A stretch of DNA of 64,000 nucleotides from an uncultured SAR86 cluster bacterium (GCA_902626385.1 CACOEZ010000004.1:1-64000), one strand, 5' to 3'. Numbered from the stretch's first letter, positions 44,447 to 54,329 are shown. Made by a program: numbers and translations. The notes: a model not told the origin generated them from the letters alone.

Positions 44447-45372
44447 GTATATTAGTAATAGCAGAACACGATAATAATAATCTTAAAGCATCAACTTTAA
44501 ATACCGTAACTGCAGCATCTCAATTAGGAGGAGATGTTTCGCTTTTAGTAGCTGGTTGTAACATTGAAGGCGTCATAAATGAATCTCAAACAATAGATGG
44601 CGTTTCTAAAATCATCAAATGCGATAACGAAATATATAAGAATTTTATCGCAGAAGATTTATCAGCTTTAGTTATGGAAATTGCTGATCAACATACTCAT
44701 ATCTTAGCTCCAGCCACTACATTTGGAAAAAACTTGATGCCAAGAGTCGCTGCTAAAATTGACAGTCAACAAGTGTCAGATATTATCTCTGTTGAGGCTG
44801 ATGATACTTATAAAAGACCGATTTACGCAGGTAGTTGCATCGCTACAGTTAAATCTAATGATGATATAAAAGTTATTACAGTAAGATCCACGGCTTTTGA
44901 TGCTGCTGGAATGTCTAATTCGGGTGTACAGGTTGAAGAACTTCAAGGTACAGATTCACTTGGTATCTCAAGCTTTGTATCTGAAGAGCTTGCAAAAAGT
45001 GACAGACCTGAACTCACATCAGCAAATATTGTAATATCAGGCGGTAGAGGTATGCAGTCAGGTGATAATTTTCATTTACTAGATTCTATAGCCGATAAAC
45101 TTGGTGCTGCTGTTGGAGCATCTCGAGCTGCAGTTGATGCTGGTTTTGTTCCCAACGATTATCAGGTAGGTCAAACAGGTAAAATAGTCGCACCAGATCT
45201 ATATATTGCTGTTGGCATATCTGGTGCAATTCAACATTTAGCTGGAATGAAAGACTCTAAGGTTATAGTTGCTATTAACAAAGATGAGGATGCGCCCATT
45301 TTTCAAGTTGCAGATTATGGCTTAGTAGCGGATTTATTTACTGCATTACCAGAGCTAGAGTCATCAATCTAA
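44443..45372 (+). CDS. etfA: Electron transfer flavoprotein alpha subunit
   Basis: A 309-residue FAD subunit. The C-terminal FAD domain is clear: V-V/I-S-G-G-R-G near 203-208, [11 protein letters not shown] near 226-236, Q-V-G-Q-T-G-K near 241-247 and the signature [12 protein letters not shown] near 254-265. Pairs with EtfB and hands electrons to the ETF-QO encoded divergently. Confidence 0.96.
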   Translation: MSILVIAEHDNNNLKASTLNTVTAASQLGGDVSLLVAGCNIEGVINESQTIDGVSKIIKCDNEIYKNFIAEDLSALVMEIADQHTHILAPATTFGKNLMPRVAAKIDSQQVSDIISVEADDTYKRPIYAGSCIATVKSNDDIKVITVRSTAFDAAGMSNSGVQVEELQGTDSLGISSFVSEELAKSDRPELTSANIVISGGRGMQSGDNFHLLDSIADKLGAAVGASRAAVDAGFVPNDYQVGQTGKIVAPDLYIAVGISGAIQHLAGMKDSKVIVAINKDEDAPIFQVADYGLVADLFTALPELESSI

Positions 45373-45401
45373 GATTAAGCAGTTTATATTTTTATTAGTC
45401 C

Positions 45402-45419
45402 TAACACCTTTAAGTGTTA
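45402..45419 (+). other. Small hairpin between etfA and the amidohydrolase gene
   Basis: TAACAC (45402-45407) pairs with GTGTTA (45414-45419) around a 6-base loop, then AAAATTTC leads into the ATG at 45427. It is a weak, T-poor candidate terminator and lies only 7 bases before a start codon. Confidence 0.4.
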
Positions 45420-45426
45420 AAATTTC

Positions 45427-46707
45427 ATGATGAGAAATTTATTTTTAGTATTTCTGTTTTTTCCACTAGCAATCAATTCTGCAACCATTATTTATACTTC
45501 TTCATTTATTGATGTTATTGAAGGTAAAGAGGTAGAAAAATCATCCATAATAATTAACAAAGAAACAATAACTTCTATTGAGCCAGGTTATATTCCTATT
45601 GGTGATAATGATACTTTAATTGATTTAAGAGGATTTACTGTAATGCCAGGGCTTATGGATATGCATGTTCATTTTGGTGGTGAATATCTATCTAAAGCTG
45701 AAAGACCTGAAAAAGTTGAAAGAGAGACAGAAGCTATCTTAGCAACTGCACATGCTGCTCTAACTTTAAAAGCCGGTTTTACAACTGTTAGACAAGTTGG
45801 TGATAGTGGATTTGTATCGATATCTCTCAGAGACGCTATTGCTGCTGGACATGTGATAGGACCAAGAATATTCACATCAGGTAAAAGTATTGCTACTACT
45901 GGAGGTCATGCAGATCCTACAAATGGAAAGTCTATAGACGATTATGATTTCCCTTCACCTGAACAAGGAGTAATCAATGGTCCATATGAAGCTTATGCTG
46001 CTGTAAGACAAAGATATAAAGATGGAGCTGATGGAATTAAATTAACTGTAACCGGTGGTGTATTAAGTGTGGCCAAATCAGGTGATAATCCTCAATTTAC
46101 TGAAGAGGAAGTTTCAGCTGTAGTAAGTGCAGCAAATGACTATGGGATGTGGGTTGCTGTTCATGCTCATGGTTCCGAGGGAATGAAAAGAGCAGTTATC
46201 GCAGGAGTTGATTCTGTTGAACATGGAACATTTATGACAGAAGAGGTTATGGATTTAATGATTGATAGAGGCACTTATTATGTGCCCACTATTTCCGCTG
46301 GTGAATTTGTTGCTGAGAAATCAAAAATTGACAATTTCTTTCCTGATATTGTTAGGCCTAAAGCGGCAACTGTCGGACCTCAAATTGGAGCTACATTTGG
46401 AAAAGCTTTTAATAAAGGTGTAAAAATTGCATTCGGTACTGATGTAGGTGTTCAGGCGCATGGAACAAATTGGGAAGAATTTGTATATATGGTTAAATAT
46501 GGCATGGATCCAATGTCAGCATTACAATCTGCTACCGTTGAAACAGCAAAATTGCTAGATGAATTTGATAATATTGGATCGATATCAGCTGGTAAAATTG
46601 CAGACATAATAGCTATTTCTGGCAATCCAATAACAAATATTAATAATATGGAAAATGTTGTTTTTGTTATGAAAGACGGCCAAATATTTTTTAATGAGAT
46701 TAATTAA
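45427..46707 (+). CDS. Amidohydrolase family protein, exported (imidazolonepropionase/prolidase-like)
   Basis: A 426-residue metal-dependent hydrolase with a signal peptide ending near A-I-N-S-A. Metal ligands: His80 and His82 in D-M-H-V-H-F, the bridging Lys in G-I-K-L-T-V near residue 200, H-A-H-G and V-E-H-G-T later, and the acid in F-G-T-D-V-G. The layout resembles periplasmic X-Pro dipeptidases and aryldialkylphosphatase-like amidohydrolases. Substrate unknown. A second ATG at 45430 is equally possible as start. Confidence 0.87.
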   Translation: MMRNLFLVFLFFPLAINSATIIYTSSFIDVIEGKEVEKSSIIINKETITSIEPGYIPIGDNDTLIDLRGFTVMPGLMDMHVHFGGEYLSKAERPEKVERETEAILATAHAALTLKAGFTTVRQVGDSGFVSISLRDAIAAGHVIGPRIFTSGKSIATTGGHADPTNGKSIDDYDFPSPEQGVINGPYEAYAAVRQRYKDGADGIKLTVTGGVLSVAKSGDNPQFTEEEVSAVVSAANDYGMWVAVHAHGSEGMKRAVIAGVDSVEHGTFMTEEVMDLMIDRGTYYVPTISAGEFVAEKSKIDNFFPDIVRPKAATVGPQIGATFGKAFNKGVKIAFGTDVGVQAHGTNWEEFVYMVKYGMDPMSALQSATVETAKLLDEFDNIGSISAGKIADIIAISGNPITNINNMENVVFVMKDGQIFFNEIN

Positions 46708-47655
46708 TTGAATAATATCTTTGTTAAAGAAAACGCTTTTATAATTACCCTGGTTGTTAGCATTGCTTTTATGATAATTTTTTATCTGCTGAGTGCTTTT
46801 CAACTAATTCAATCAACAGAATCAATAGCTTTTATTGGAGAGGCTTCGAGATGGTGTGAGCGAGTAAGTGCCGGTGCCTTTAGAGAACCTGTAAACACTC
46901 TTAGTAATTTGGGCTTTATGTTGGCGGGCTTGTTCATTCTTTATAAGCTTACTAATGAAACATCATTTAATGAATTTTCAGGCTTAAACAAAATTACAAT
47001 TTTGTATGGTGTTGCTGTTGTTTATTTAGGTCCAGGATCAATGATGATGCATGGAACAAATACAGAGTGGGGTGGCTGGGCTGATAATTTAAGTATGGTT
47101 ATGTACATAATTCTGCCATGGCTTTATAACTGCTATAAGATGTCTAACTGGTCTCAAAATACGTTATTAAAAGTTTATTTTTCAGTTGTTATTTTTTATG
47201 CGCTAATGCGAGGTCTTTTCGGGAATGGTATGGGCATTGGATTAGATCTTTTTGGAGTATCAATTGGTTTATGGGTTATTAGTGAATTTCTGTATAAATT
47301 TTGGTCACACAGTATGAGATTTTTTTCTGGATTTGTTGGTTTCTTAGTTTTAATGCTATTTGGAATTTTTCCTGCTGAGGTTTATACAAATTTAGGTGAA
47401 TATTGGTGGATAATATTCTTTTGGTTGCCTGGTATATTAGCAAATAAAAAACCACAAGGAGTTAGAACATATAGATGGTATTTTGCTGGAATGATTGCTT
47501 ATATGTCAGCCTTTGCAATATGGCTCACTGGAGTGCCAGACAGTGAAACATGTAATCCTGATACATTATTTCAAGCACATGGAATTTGGCATCTATTAAC
47601 AGCTGTTGCAACTATCTTCTTTTTTTATCATTACAGATCAGAAAAGCTAGCTTAA
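46708..47655 (+). CDS. Ceramidase-like (CREST superfamily) membrane protein
   Basis: A 315-residue protein with about eight helices. It shows the alkaline ceramidase pattern: W-C-E-R near 49-52 followed by P-V-N-T-L-S-N-L-G-F near 60-69, then M-M-H-G-T near 112-116 with W-A-D-N-L-S-M a few residues on, and a late Q-A-H-G-I-W-H-L near 288-295. The Ser, Asp and three His form the zinc hydrolase site in this superfamily. It starts with a TTG touching the upstream stop; no better start exists before the first helix. Amide-lipid hydrolysis is likely, but the substrate is unproven. Confidence 0.82.
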   Translation: MNNIFVKENAFIITLVVSIAFMIIFYLLSAFQLIQSTESIAFIGEASRWCERVSAGAFREPVNTLSNLGFMLAGLFILYKLTNETSFNEFSGLNKITILYGVAVVYLGPGSMMMHGTNTEWGGWADNLSMVMYIILPWLYNCYKMSNWSQNTLLKVYFSVVIFYALMRGLFGNGMGIGLDLFGVSIGLWVISEFLYKFWSHSMRFFSGFVGFLVLMLFGIFPAEVYTNLGEYWWIIFFWLPGILANKKPQGVRTYRWYFAGMIAYMSAFAIWLTGVPDSETCNPDTLFQAHGIWHLLTAVATIFFFYHYRSEKLA

Positions 47656-48750
47656 AATAATATTACAACCTGTATCCTTTAGAAATTCTTTAACTTTATT
47701 TTGATCTTTTTTATCAAGTTTCTTAAACTCTTCTTTTATCCATTTTAGACATTTCACTTGATAGGGAAATGTTTTTTGACTCCATGTAGATCCATTAATT
47801 ATTGTTTGCCATTTTTTTTCACCTTTATCAAATGCTGCTGAATTAGCTACTAAGCAGGGTACATAGACTTTTCCAATCTCTTCAAAGATATTTTTTAGTG
47901 TATCCGGTAAACTTTCCTGATTAACCCATCCGGAATTATTGTCTTCGAAATAATCTAATTTAGTTTCAGTATTATTATTTTCAATACCAAAAAATTCTCC
48001 AACACCTCCATTATTATGAAGGCCTGAAAGATCAGACATAATATTAACCCATGATATGGTTCTTGGAGCATTTTTATAGGCAATATTACTTGGAGTTGGA
48101 TCAAAAGATACTAGTTGCGTCAGTTGACCGTATAAACCAAAATCAGAAGAGGAGGGCCTATCTCCAAACATAAATGGTTGATTTGTAAAATGACTTTCCA
48201 TCAAAGATAAATATCTTTTATAGCTATCATCAATTAATTGTGCCGTATCTTCATTTGAACCAACCACCCAAAGCCTATTAATTTGTCTTTCAGCAATTAC
48301 ATCTCCGAATTGCTTTAGTGAATCATTATCTATATTTAATTTATGTTGAAGAACAAGCATTTTTTTTGCATTTTGTGCATCTTCATCGAAATGCCACCGA
48401 TAATGAAACATAAACTTAGTTGTCCACTCATCAGCAAAATCTTCCAATAAATAATTAAGAAAGCTTAATACAGGGGAACTAGGTATTACTGACTTTTTAT
48501 CATATAACTCTTCAAGATATCGAATTATAGGAGTTGTATCTGTTTTGCATATATTTTTATTTTCTTCATCTTTAAAAATTAAGGTTGGAAGAAGTACTGG
48601 TTTTGGAGGCTCAATACCTAAAAGTGATAAGTTATGCACTACATCGCCCCATGAAATAGAGTAGGGTATATTCCTATATCTAAGAAGAGCTAAAATCTTT
48701 TGTGTATATGGAGAACCTACATTTCCAAATACTTTTATCTTCCTATCCAT
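47647..48750 (-). CDS. Glutathione S-transferase family protein with long C-terminal extension
   Basis: A 367-residue protein. Residues 1-85 form a GST thioredoxin domain (G-S-P-Y-T-Q-K near 12-18, with P-x-L-I-F and D-T-T-P-I-I-R-Y-L later). A helical GST C-domain with D-R-P-S-S-S-D-F-G-L-Y-G-Q-L follows near 206-219. The last 110 residues are an extension not seen in ordinary 200-230 residue GSTs. It is the last gene of the leftward TetR-led array, 5 bases after another GST gene. Confidence 0.8.
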   Translation of the reverse strand: MDRKIKVFGNVGSPYTQKILALLRYRNIPYSISWGDVVHNLSLLGIEPPKPVLLPTLIFKDEENKNICKTDTTPIIRYLEELYDKKSVIPSSPVLSFLNYLLEDFADEWTTKFMFHYRWHFDEDAQNAKKMLVLQHKLNIDNDSLKQFGDVIAERQINRLWVVGSNEDTAQLIDDSYKRYLSLMESHFTNQPFMFGDRPSSSDFGLYGQLTQLVSFDPTPSNIAYKNAPRTISWVNIMSDLSGLHNNGGVGEFFGIENNNTETKLDYFEDNNSGWVNQESLPDTLKNIFEEIGKVYVPCLVANSAAFDKGEKKWQTIINGSTWSQKTFPYQVKCLKWIKEEFKKLDKKDQNKVKEFLKDTGCNIILS

Positions 48751-48755
48751 TGGAA

Positions 48756-49391
48756 CTATCCAAGTGGATCACTATTATCATTTCCTAATTGGATTGCTTT
48801 TTGAAACGCTGGCCTAGATTCAATATTTTTTACATATTTTTTTATATTCCCCATTTCATCACTTACACTTCCAAATCTGTTAGCCATATAACATGAGTGA
48901 CCTAACATACAATCAGCTGCAGAGAAGTCTCCTATTAGGTAGTCTTTATTTTCAAGAAATTGATTGACTGGATATAAGGATTTAGACAACAAGTTCATAG
49001 CTTGATTAAGAACAGTTTCATCTCTTCTTTCAGGGGGTAAAAGAACAGTTTGAACTACTATTTGATTCATAGGAGGCATAACCATACCTTCACAGTAATG
49101 AAACCACTGAAGATAGTATGGATAGTTATCAGAGTCCACACTTGGTTTTAATCCTTTATGATCATATTTATCTAATATGTACTGAATAATAGCTCCAGAT
49201 TCAAAAATTGAAACTTCACCATCTTCGATAACTGGAACTCTTCCAAGTGCGTGTCTGGCTCGATGCTCAGGTGATTTAAGGCCTTCCTTAGTAAATGGAA
49301 GAATTTCCAATTCATAATCCATCTCTAGTTCTTCCAGCAACCATGCAACACGACCTGCTCTAGTGCTTGGTGTTAGATATAATTTAACCAT
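48756..49391 (-). CDS. Glutathione S-transferase
   Basis: A 211-residue GST. The ATG at 49391 is chosen over the upstream TTG at 49415 because AAGGAG lies just before it and because it gives the normal start M-V-K-L-Y-L-T-P-S-T-R-A. The pair E-S-G-A-I-I-Q-Y near 63-70 binds the glutathione gamma-glutamyl part; D-F-S-A-A-D-C-M-L is the N-capping motif near 155-163. It conjugates or removes electrophilic groups with glutathione. Second GST of three in a row. Confidence 0.88.
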   Translation of the reverse strand: MVKLYLTPSTRAGRVAWLLEELEMDYELEILPFTKEGLKSPEHRARHALGRVPVIEDGEVSIFESGAIIQYILDKYDHKGLKPSVDSDNYPYYLQWFHYCEGMVMPPMNQIVVQTVLLPPERRDETVLNQAMNLLSKSLYPVNQFLENKDYLIGDFSAADCMLGHSCYMANRFGSVSDEMGNIKKYVKNIESRPAFQKAIQLGNDNSDPLG

Positions 49392-49401
49392 AGATATCTC
49401 C

Positions 49402-50085
49402 TTATTTTTTGACAATTTTAGAAGAATTTTTAATGAACTCTTTTTCTTTATCTTTATCTTTTAGCAAGTTTTCTACCGGAATTGGAACTTTGATACCTGC
49501 TTTCATTCCTGGTTGATCATACATAGCATTTTTCCACCTTTCTAAATTATTAAGACCGTCAGTATTAACGCCTGACCAGTTATGTGTTCTTACCCAACAC
49601 CAATTAGCAATATCTGCTATTGAATAATCCTCAGCCAGCCATTCATTTTTGGATAAATGTTTATCAAGAACCTCAAACAGCCTTCTAGTTTCATTTTGAT
49701 ATCTATCAATAGCAGGTTGTATTTTTTCAGGAAAATATCGAAAAAATACATTTGCTTGACCCATCATTGGACCAACACCACCCATTTGAAACATCAGCCA
49801 CTCAAGAGTCTTTGCTTTTTTGTTTGATTCTTTTGACATTAATAATCCTGTTTTTTCAGATAGATAAATCATAATAGCGCCAGATTCAAACATATGAAGA
49901 TTGTTATTAGACTTATCAATAATTGCAGGGATTCTTCCATTTGGACTTATCTTAAGAAATTCTGGCTTGTGTTGTTCTCCTTCTGAAAGATTAACCAAAT
50001 GAGCTTCATATTCAAGATTCATGGCCTCTAATGTACAAGATACTTTATGACCATTTGGTGTAGGGGCTGTGTACAATTCAATCAT
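49402..50085 (-). CDS. Glutathione S-transferase, YfcG/YghU (Nu class)-like
   Basis: A 227-residue GST that opens [35 protein letters not shown] at 36-55 is the hallmark of the YfcG/YghU branch, enzymes that bind two glutathiones and reduce disulfides. E-S-G-A-I near 67-71 and Y-S-I-A-D-I-A near 153-159 complete the fold. It starts 2 bases before the stop of the dehalogenase gene region and is followed by the next GST after 10 bases. Confidence 0.88.
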   Translation of the reverse strand: MIELYTAPTPNGHKVSCTLEAMNLEYEAHLVNLSEGEQHKPEFLKISPNGRIPAIIDKSNNNLHMFESGAIMIYLSEKTGLLMSKESNKKAKTLEWLMFQMGGVGPMMGQANVFFRYFPEKIQPAIDRYQNETRRLFEVLDKHLSKNEWLAEDYSIADIANWCWVRTHNWSGVNTDGLNNLERWKNAMYDQPGMKAGIKVPIPVENLLKDKDKEKEFIKNSSKIVKK

Positions 50086-50087
50086 AA

Positions 50088-51149
50088 TTAATTTTTTATA
50101 AAGTCAATTAGTACTTTAGATAATTCTTTTGCTTTAGTCCATTGAAAAAAATGACCTCCACCAATGTTTTCAGCTTTGATTGCATTTGGAACCATATTCA
50201 ATACGTCTTGTTCCATGTTATTTGTAATAGGGTCATTACCAGCAAAAACAGACAAAAATGGTTTTCCAGTTTTATTAAAAAATTCTCTTGCTTTCTTTTG
50301 AGCCTTTAATGATTTATCTGGAATAATTGGTACATGACTTGGCATAGCTCTACATGCCATTTTATATTTAGGAGATGGAAATGGTGCTTCATAAGCTTTC
50401 ATTAAATCACTCATATAAGGTGATATTTTTGATAAACCTAATTGATGAAGAATATAATGATTTCTAATTTCTTTCATTGGCTTTCCTTCCATCATTGATG
50501 AGTTCAATAAGCCAACTGGAAGATTTTTGGTATCCCAACAAAACTTTTGCCAATACATGAATTTTAAAGCAGGATGAGTTTTACCAGAATCCATCATTCT
50601 AACTTCTTTTGACATACTAAGTGGAGTCAGCTTGAGTTTTGATTTTCTAAATTTTTTTACTTCATCTATAACACTTTGAGAAGTATTTGGCATATATGGC
50701 AATCCTGTGTTACCAATAGATATTTTTATAAATCTATCTTGATTATCTACAATCATTCTTAGACCAATTAATCCCCCCCAATCCTGACCAAAAAATATTA
50801 AATTATTTAAATCATTTTCAACAAGCCATTGATTCATCCAATCAACTTGATTTTGATAACTATAATCCTCTCTTGATGCTGGTTTATCAGATTTACCATA
50901 TCCAACAAGGTCAGGAGCAATAACCCTTATACCTGATTCGTTCAGAATAGGTATCATTCTAGAATATAAATAACTCCATACTGGTTGACCATGCATAGCC
51001 AATAAAGTTGGACCATCGCTTGGACCTTCATCTATATGATGAACTCTTATTTTAGTACCATCTTCGGCAACAATATTTGTATAGATAGGATCAAAAGGAT
51101 AATCCTTTATATTTTTAAAATACTTATCAGGTGTTCTTAATACCTTCAT
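50088..51149 (-). CDS. Haloalkane dehalogenase-like alpha/beta hydrolase (DhlA branch), cytoplasmic
   Basis: A 353-residue protein that opens V-L-R-T-P-D, as DhlA does. The nucleophile is Asp123 in G-Q-D-W-G-G with Trp124 as a likely halide ligand. The oxyanion region is H-G-Q-P-V-W at 53-58, followed by S-Y-L-Y-S-R-M-I-P. The acid is Asp306 in G-N-D-P and the base His333 in G-G-G-H-F. Subfamily I dehalogenases cut C-halogen bonds by hydrolysis. DhlA has E or N in the H-G-x-P position; here it is Gln. Epoxide hydrolase activity is the main alternative. No signal peptide. ATGA overlap with the DsbA-like gene. Confidence 0.85.
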   Translation of the reverse strand: MKVLRTPDKYFKNIKDYPFDPIYTNIVAEDGTKIRVHHIDEGPSDGPTLLAMHGQPVWSYLYSRMIPILNESGIRVIAPDLVGYGKSDKPASREDYSYQNQVDWMNQWLVENDLNNLIFFGQDWGGLIGLRMIVDNQDRFIKISIGNTGLPYMPNTSQSVIDEVKKFRKSKLKLTPLSMSKEVRMMDSGKTHPALKFMYWQKFCWDTKNLPVGLLNSSMMEGKPMKEIRNHYILHQLGLSKISPYMSDLMKAYEAPFPSPKYKMACRAMPSHVPIIPDKSLKAQKKAREFFNKTGKPFLSVFAGNDPITNNMEQDVLNMVPNAIKAENIGGGHFFQWTKAKELSKVLIDFIKN

Positions 51150-51793
51150 ACAAAATCTGCAATTACTCCATCATTAATTAATTCAGTGATTAATTCTTCA
51201 AATGGATCATCTTGACCAAAATAATATTTATCTTTGTAAACATTCAATGGAACACCATGATGACCTGCATCTTTTTGATCTAATTGATTCATTTCAATTT
51301 CTTCAATTAATGTTTTTTCATTTGATTTAATAGACTCTCTTACTTCATCCAAATCTTCACCAAAATCTGCTAATAGATTTTTTAGTTTCTCATCAGTATT
51401 CCAATTTTTTGTGGTCCAAATTAAAGTTGATAATTCATATGCAAATTCTATTCCTTTACCTCTGTTGCTCATTAGTTGACCCATATGGCATACGTCGAAT
51501 ATATATGGCTGATTGTCAGATATTTTTCCAGTTAATGTGTTCTGTCTTATTGGATCTGGCTTTAAAGGCATATTTAAGGGCATATTTAATTTTTTTGCTT
51601 TCTTTTTGAAATCTCTAACAAAAGGGATAAAAAATAATATATTTTTATTATCAAACCACTCAGGCATTCTTATGGCTATTGGATATACAATTTTAAAATT
51701 AATATCTACCTTGTACTTATTTTTTAGCTTAAGCATCCTCGGGAGAATTAAGTATGAATATGGACTTCTGTATGAAAAATATAAATCAATCAT
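51146..51793 (-). CDS. DsbA-like kappa-GST / 2-hydroxychromene-2-carboxylate isomerase family
   Basis: A 215-residue thioredoxin-fold protein. Y-F-S-Y-R-S-P-Y-S-Y-L at 5-15 carries the Ser that replaces the DsbA Cys in this family. The cis-proline loop is H-G-V-P-L-N near 185-190, followed by Y-Y-F-G-Q-D-D. Such enzymes use glutathione to isomerise or conjugate aromatic intermediates. It lies within the GST/dehalogenase array with overlaps on the downstream side and 1 base of gap upstream. Confidence 0.85.
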   Translation of the reverse strand: MIDLYFSYRSPYSYLILPRMLKLKNKYKVDINFKIVYPIAIRMPEWFDNKNILFFIPFVRDFKKKAKKLNMPLNMPLKPDPIRQNTLTGKISDNQPYIFDVCHMGQLMSNRGKGIEFAYELSTLIWTTKNWNTDEKLKNLLADFGEDLDEVRESIKSNEKTLIEEIEMNQLDQKDAGHHGVPLNVYKDKYYFGQDDPFEELITELINDGVIADFV

Positions 51794-51794
51794 G

Positions 51795-52253
51795 TTATGT
51801 ATTTCCTTTTTTTAATGATAAATAAAACATTAACATAAAGTAGATAAGCATTGGTATATTGCCAATAACGCCTGGAGGTGTATTTATATAATAATCTTCA
51901 GTTAAAGGATGAAGAATGCCTGAAATCAACCTAAAACAATGATCGAAGAGGCATATCATGTATATTAGTGGCACTAGATTTTTATATTTAATAAATAAAA
52001 TTAATAAAACTAAAGTTAATGATACTTGTGTTGCTCCCCAAAGTGATGCAAACAAATAAACTAGGCTATTAGGATCTATAGAATCTATAATTGGAAGCTC
52101 TTTAATAGTTGCAATTCCAATAAGACCTGCATTTTCTGATAAAAAATGTACAAGTGATCTGAATATATACAAAGCGAAAACAGGGTAAAGGCCATAAATT
52201 GCTATTTTTGAACCTTGATATTCATTATTTAGTTTATCGGGAAATAATGCCAT
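51795..52253 (-). CDS. Four-helix membrane protein, unknown
   Basis: A 152-residue inner membrane protein with hydrophobic segments at about 17-37, 65-90, 92-110 and 128-147. A loop with D-H-C-F-R-L near 104-109 is the most distinctive part. No family was recognised. It shares one base with the MBL gene stop and is 1 base from the next gene, so it belongs to the array and may be a membrane component or an importer accessory of the pathway. Confidence 0.7.
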   Translation of the reverse strand: MALFPDKLNNEYQGSKIAIYGLYPVFALYIFRSLVHFLSENAGLIGIATIKELPIIDSIDPNSLVYLFASLWGATQVSLTLVLLILFIKYKNLVPLIYMICLFDHCFRLISGILHPLTEDYYINTPPGVIGNIPMLIYFMLMFYLSLKKGNT

Positions 52254-53302
52254 TAATTTATTTTATCAATAATAATTTCATTATTATCAACTGGCATAAT
52301 AACCCTTGTTCCATCATCAGAAAGTGTATAGTCTTTAAATACGCTCTCAATAGGCCTAAAAAATACTCTTTCCATAATATTATTTCGAGGTGTTGGTATG
52401 GAATGGTAAATAAGCAAGTGTTTTACATTTGCATCTCTGGCAATTTCACCTGCTTCCTCTATGCTGGTGTGATAATCTTGAATATCAAATAGAATTTTGT
52501 TCAATTGAGGTGTTGGGGAGACATTTCTCATTCTCTCAACAATATCTATTGATATAGCAGAATGAACTAATAAATCTATATCTTGTGAATACTTTAGAAC
52601 ACTACCGTCATGGATAGTATCACCACTAATAACAACTGTTCTTCCTTTGTAGGATATTTTAAAACCAAAAGCTGAATTTACTGGATAATGATCTACTACA
52701 AAAGGCAATATTTCTAATCCTGGAGTATCATTTGGAATTAATTCATTATCAATTATTTCAACTGCATTAAATCCCGATACACTCATTGGTAAAATTTCAT
52801 CACCGTGATGTTCATTTCTATACTGATAGTCTGCTGAATATGCTAACTCAAATCCTTTAGTAACAAGATTTATGCCTTCTGGTCCGTATACCATTAATGG
52901 TGAATTTCTACCTTGAACCCAAGACTGAAGATGTGCATCTGGTAAATCTGCCACATGATCTGAATGCATATGAGTAATTAAGACTGCTTTAACATTAATC
53001 CATGGAACCTGAAATTCTTGAAGGTTAGTTGCACTACCATTGCCCATGTCAAAAATATATATATCATCACCAGCCTCAACAAGAACACATGATTCTGCTC
53101 GTCCAGGAGATGGAAGAGGTGATCTCGAACCACAAATAACAACTTTTAAGCTATCTTCCTTATCCAAAAATTCCTCACTATTGACAATATTTTGAAGACC
53201 GATATTTAAGAGTCTATCCTGGACAGTATGTGAATTTAAGGACAATTGGCCAATTAGATAAATCGTAGCAATAGAACCTAAAAATATTAATAATTTTTTC
53301 AT
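52253..53302 (-). CDS. Metallo-beta-lactamase-fold hydrolase, exported (tRNase Z/arylsulfatase-like layout)
   Basis: A 349-residue protein with an N-terminal signal or anchor helix (residues 3-20). The intact zinc motif H-M-H-S-D-H is at 111-116. V-V-I-S-G-D-T later supplies the Asp and L-L-I-Y-H-S the last His. The long-form layout resembles AtsA-like arylsulfatases and tRNase Z relatives acting on small esters. Being periplasmic, it would act before uptake. Unlike the MBL protein at 18929 its metal site is complete. Confidence 0.85.
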   Translation of the reverse strand: MKKLLIFLGSIATIYLIGQLSLNSHTVQDRLLNIGLQNIVNSEEFLDKEDSLKVVICGSRSPLPSPGRAESCVLVEAGDDIYIFDMGNGSATNLQEFQVPWINVKAVLITHMHSDHVADLPDAHLQSWVQGRNSPLMVYGPEGINLVTKGFELAYSADYQYRNEHHGDEILPMSVSGFNAVEIIDNELIPNDTPGLEILPFVVDHYPVNSAFGFKISYKGRTVVISGDTIHDGSVLKYSQDIDLLVHSAISIDIVERMRNVSPTPQLNKILFDIQDYHTSIEEAGEIARDANVKHLLIYHSIPTPRNNIMERVFFRPIESVFKDYTLSDDGTRVIMPVDNNEIIIDKIN

Positions 53303-53312
53303 AATAATTTGA

Positions 53313-53714
53313 TCAAATAGTTTCTATATTTAACTGACCTTCTAATCCAGCATCCCTATGAACATGTATTTTTTGATATTCCGGATCCATAGTCATATCT
53401 AACATTGCTTTCCTATTTGGATACTTAGCAATTGCAACAGCATCCCATAAATCCTCAACTTCACCCAGCATTAATCTACTAACTTTACCTCCAAAAACAA
53501 ATTCTCCACCATATTTTTCAATAAAATTTATAACTTCTATAGCATAAAGTTGATATGCTTCTTCACCGGTCAAATCAGTATCACGTTTATCCTCATAGCA
53601 AGCTTTTTCTTTAAATTTAAGTAAATTTACCATTGATATTGGTCCAATTTCAGAATTTTCTAAGAAACCATTTATCTGTTCTTCGTTAGGCATAATTTTA
53701 TTTTCAACTTTCAT
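53313..53714 (-). CDS. DUF1330 family protein
   Basis: A 133-residue ferredoxin-like dimeric alpha-beta barrel protein. M-V-N-L-L-K-F-K near 28-35 and the A-I-A-K-Y-P-N-R-K-A-M-L-D-M near 92-106 match the DUF1330 pattern (I-x-x-Y-P-x-R-x-A-F-x-x-M). The family is structurally close to small monooxygenases and isomerases, but its activity is unknown. It is the second gene of the array, 2 bases after tetR. Confidence 0.78.
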   Translation of the reverse strand: MKVENKIMPNEEQINGFLENSEIGPISMVNLLKFKEKACYEDKRDTDLTGEEAYQLYAIEVINFIEKYGGEFVFGGKVSRLMLGEVEDLWDAVAIAKYPNRKAMLDMTMDPEYQKIHVHRDAGLEGQLNIETI

Positions 53715-53716
53715 AT

Positions 53717-54292
53717 TTATTCACCATTAGAAATAATTAATTTTTTACAGTGTTCGTAAAGAGATTCAGCAATATTAGATTTACTTAGTCCTTGGAATTT
53801 TAATCGTTGATAAAATCCAAAAGATAAAGATGCATCTAAAAGCTCCTGATTTGCAGACTTAAGATTTAATATTTCAGGAATGATTCGCTCAGTTCTTTTT
53901 CTTAAAAGTTTCTGATATTCGGGATATCTTTTTTGAAGAATTTTATATTTTGGTAATTGAGTTATTGTTGCAATCATAATATTTTCATATTTATTATAAT
54001 AATAAAGCCTTTCTTCAATAATTAGACCTAACCTCTCAGTTAATGGAGAATCTAATCTTATTTCTTTTTCATCATTCAGAAGCTTATGGTTAATAGATTC
54101 ATCGACTTTCATTAACAAAGTCTCCATATCATCAAAGTGTCTAAATACTGTTCTTATAGCTATCCCAGATTCTTTTGCTACCTCTTCCGCAGTAGGATAT
54201 AAATTACCTTTATTTATGAGATTAATAATGGATTCTAAAATAATATTTTGACTTTTTTTGCTTCTAAGTATTCTTCCATCGACTTGAGCCAT
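53717..54292 (-). CDS. TetR family transcriptional regulator
   Basis: A 191-residue repressor-type protein. The HTH lies at about 33-60: Y-P-T-A-E-E-V-A-K-E-S-G-I-A-I-R-T-V-F-R-H-F. The variable C-terminal domain would bind the inducer. It is the first of nine genes running leftward and is divergent from a dehalogenase gene across 52 bases that hold a near-palindrome. Promoter geometry suggests its mRNA starts at or next to the ATG. It likely represses its own array and the divergent operon. Confidence 0.92.
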   Translation of the reverse strand: MAQVDGRILRSKKSQNIILESIINLINKGNLYPTAEEVAKESGIAIRTVFRHFDDMETLLMKVDESINHKLLNDEKEIRLDSPLTERLGLIIEERLYYYNKYENIMIATITQLPKYKILQKRYPEYQKLLRKRTERIIPEILNLKSANQELLDASLSFGFYQRLKFQGLSKSNIAESLYEHCKKLIISNGE

Positions 54293-54298
54293 TTCAAA

Positions 54299-54327
54299 AT
54301 TATAACTATTGACATACTTTATGACAA
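54299..54327 (-). promoter_or_regulatory. Leftward promoter of the tetR array
   Basis: On the minus strand TTGTCA (54327-54322) and a perfect TATAAT (54304-54299) are 17 bases apart. The predicted RNA start falls at or within a base or two of the tetR ATG (54292), so the message would be leaderless. The -35 lies inside the right half of the palindrome. Confidence 0.75.
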
Positions 54328-54329
54328 TA
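54307..54329 (+). promoter_or_regulatory. Putative TetR operator (23-bp near-palindrome)
   Basis: Left arm TATTGACATA (54307-54316), centre CTT, right arm TATGACAATA (54320-54329). Nine of ten arm positions pair; the exception is the A in each TGACA-type half. It is the only strong inverted repeat between the two divergent genes and covers both predicted -35 boxes, the standard layout for a self-regulating TetR repressor. Confidence 0.72.
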
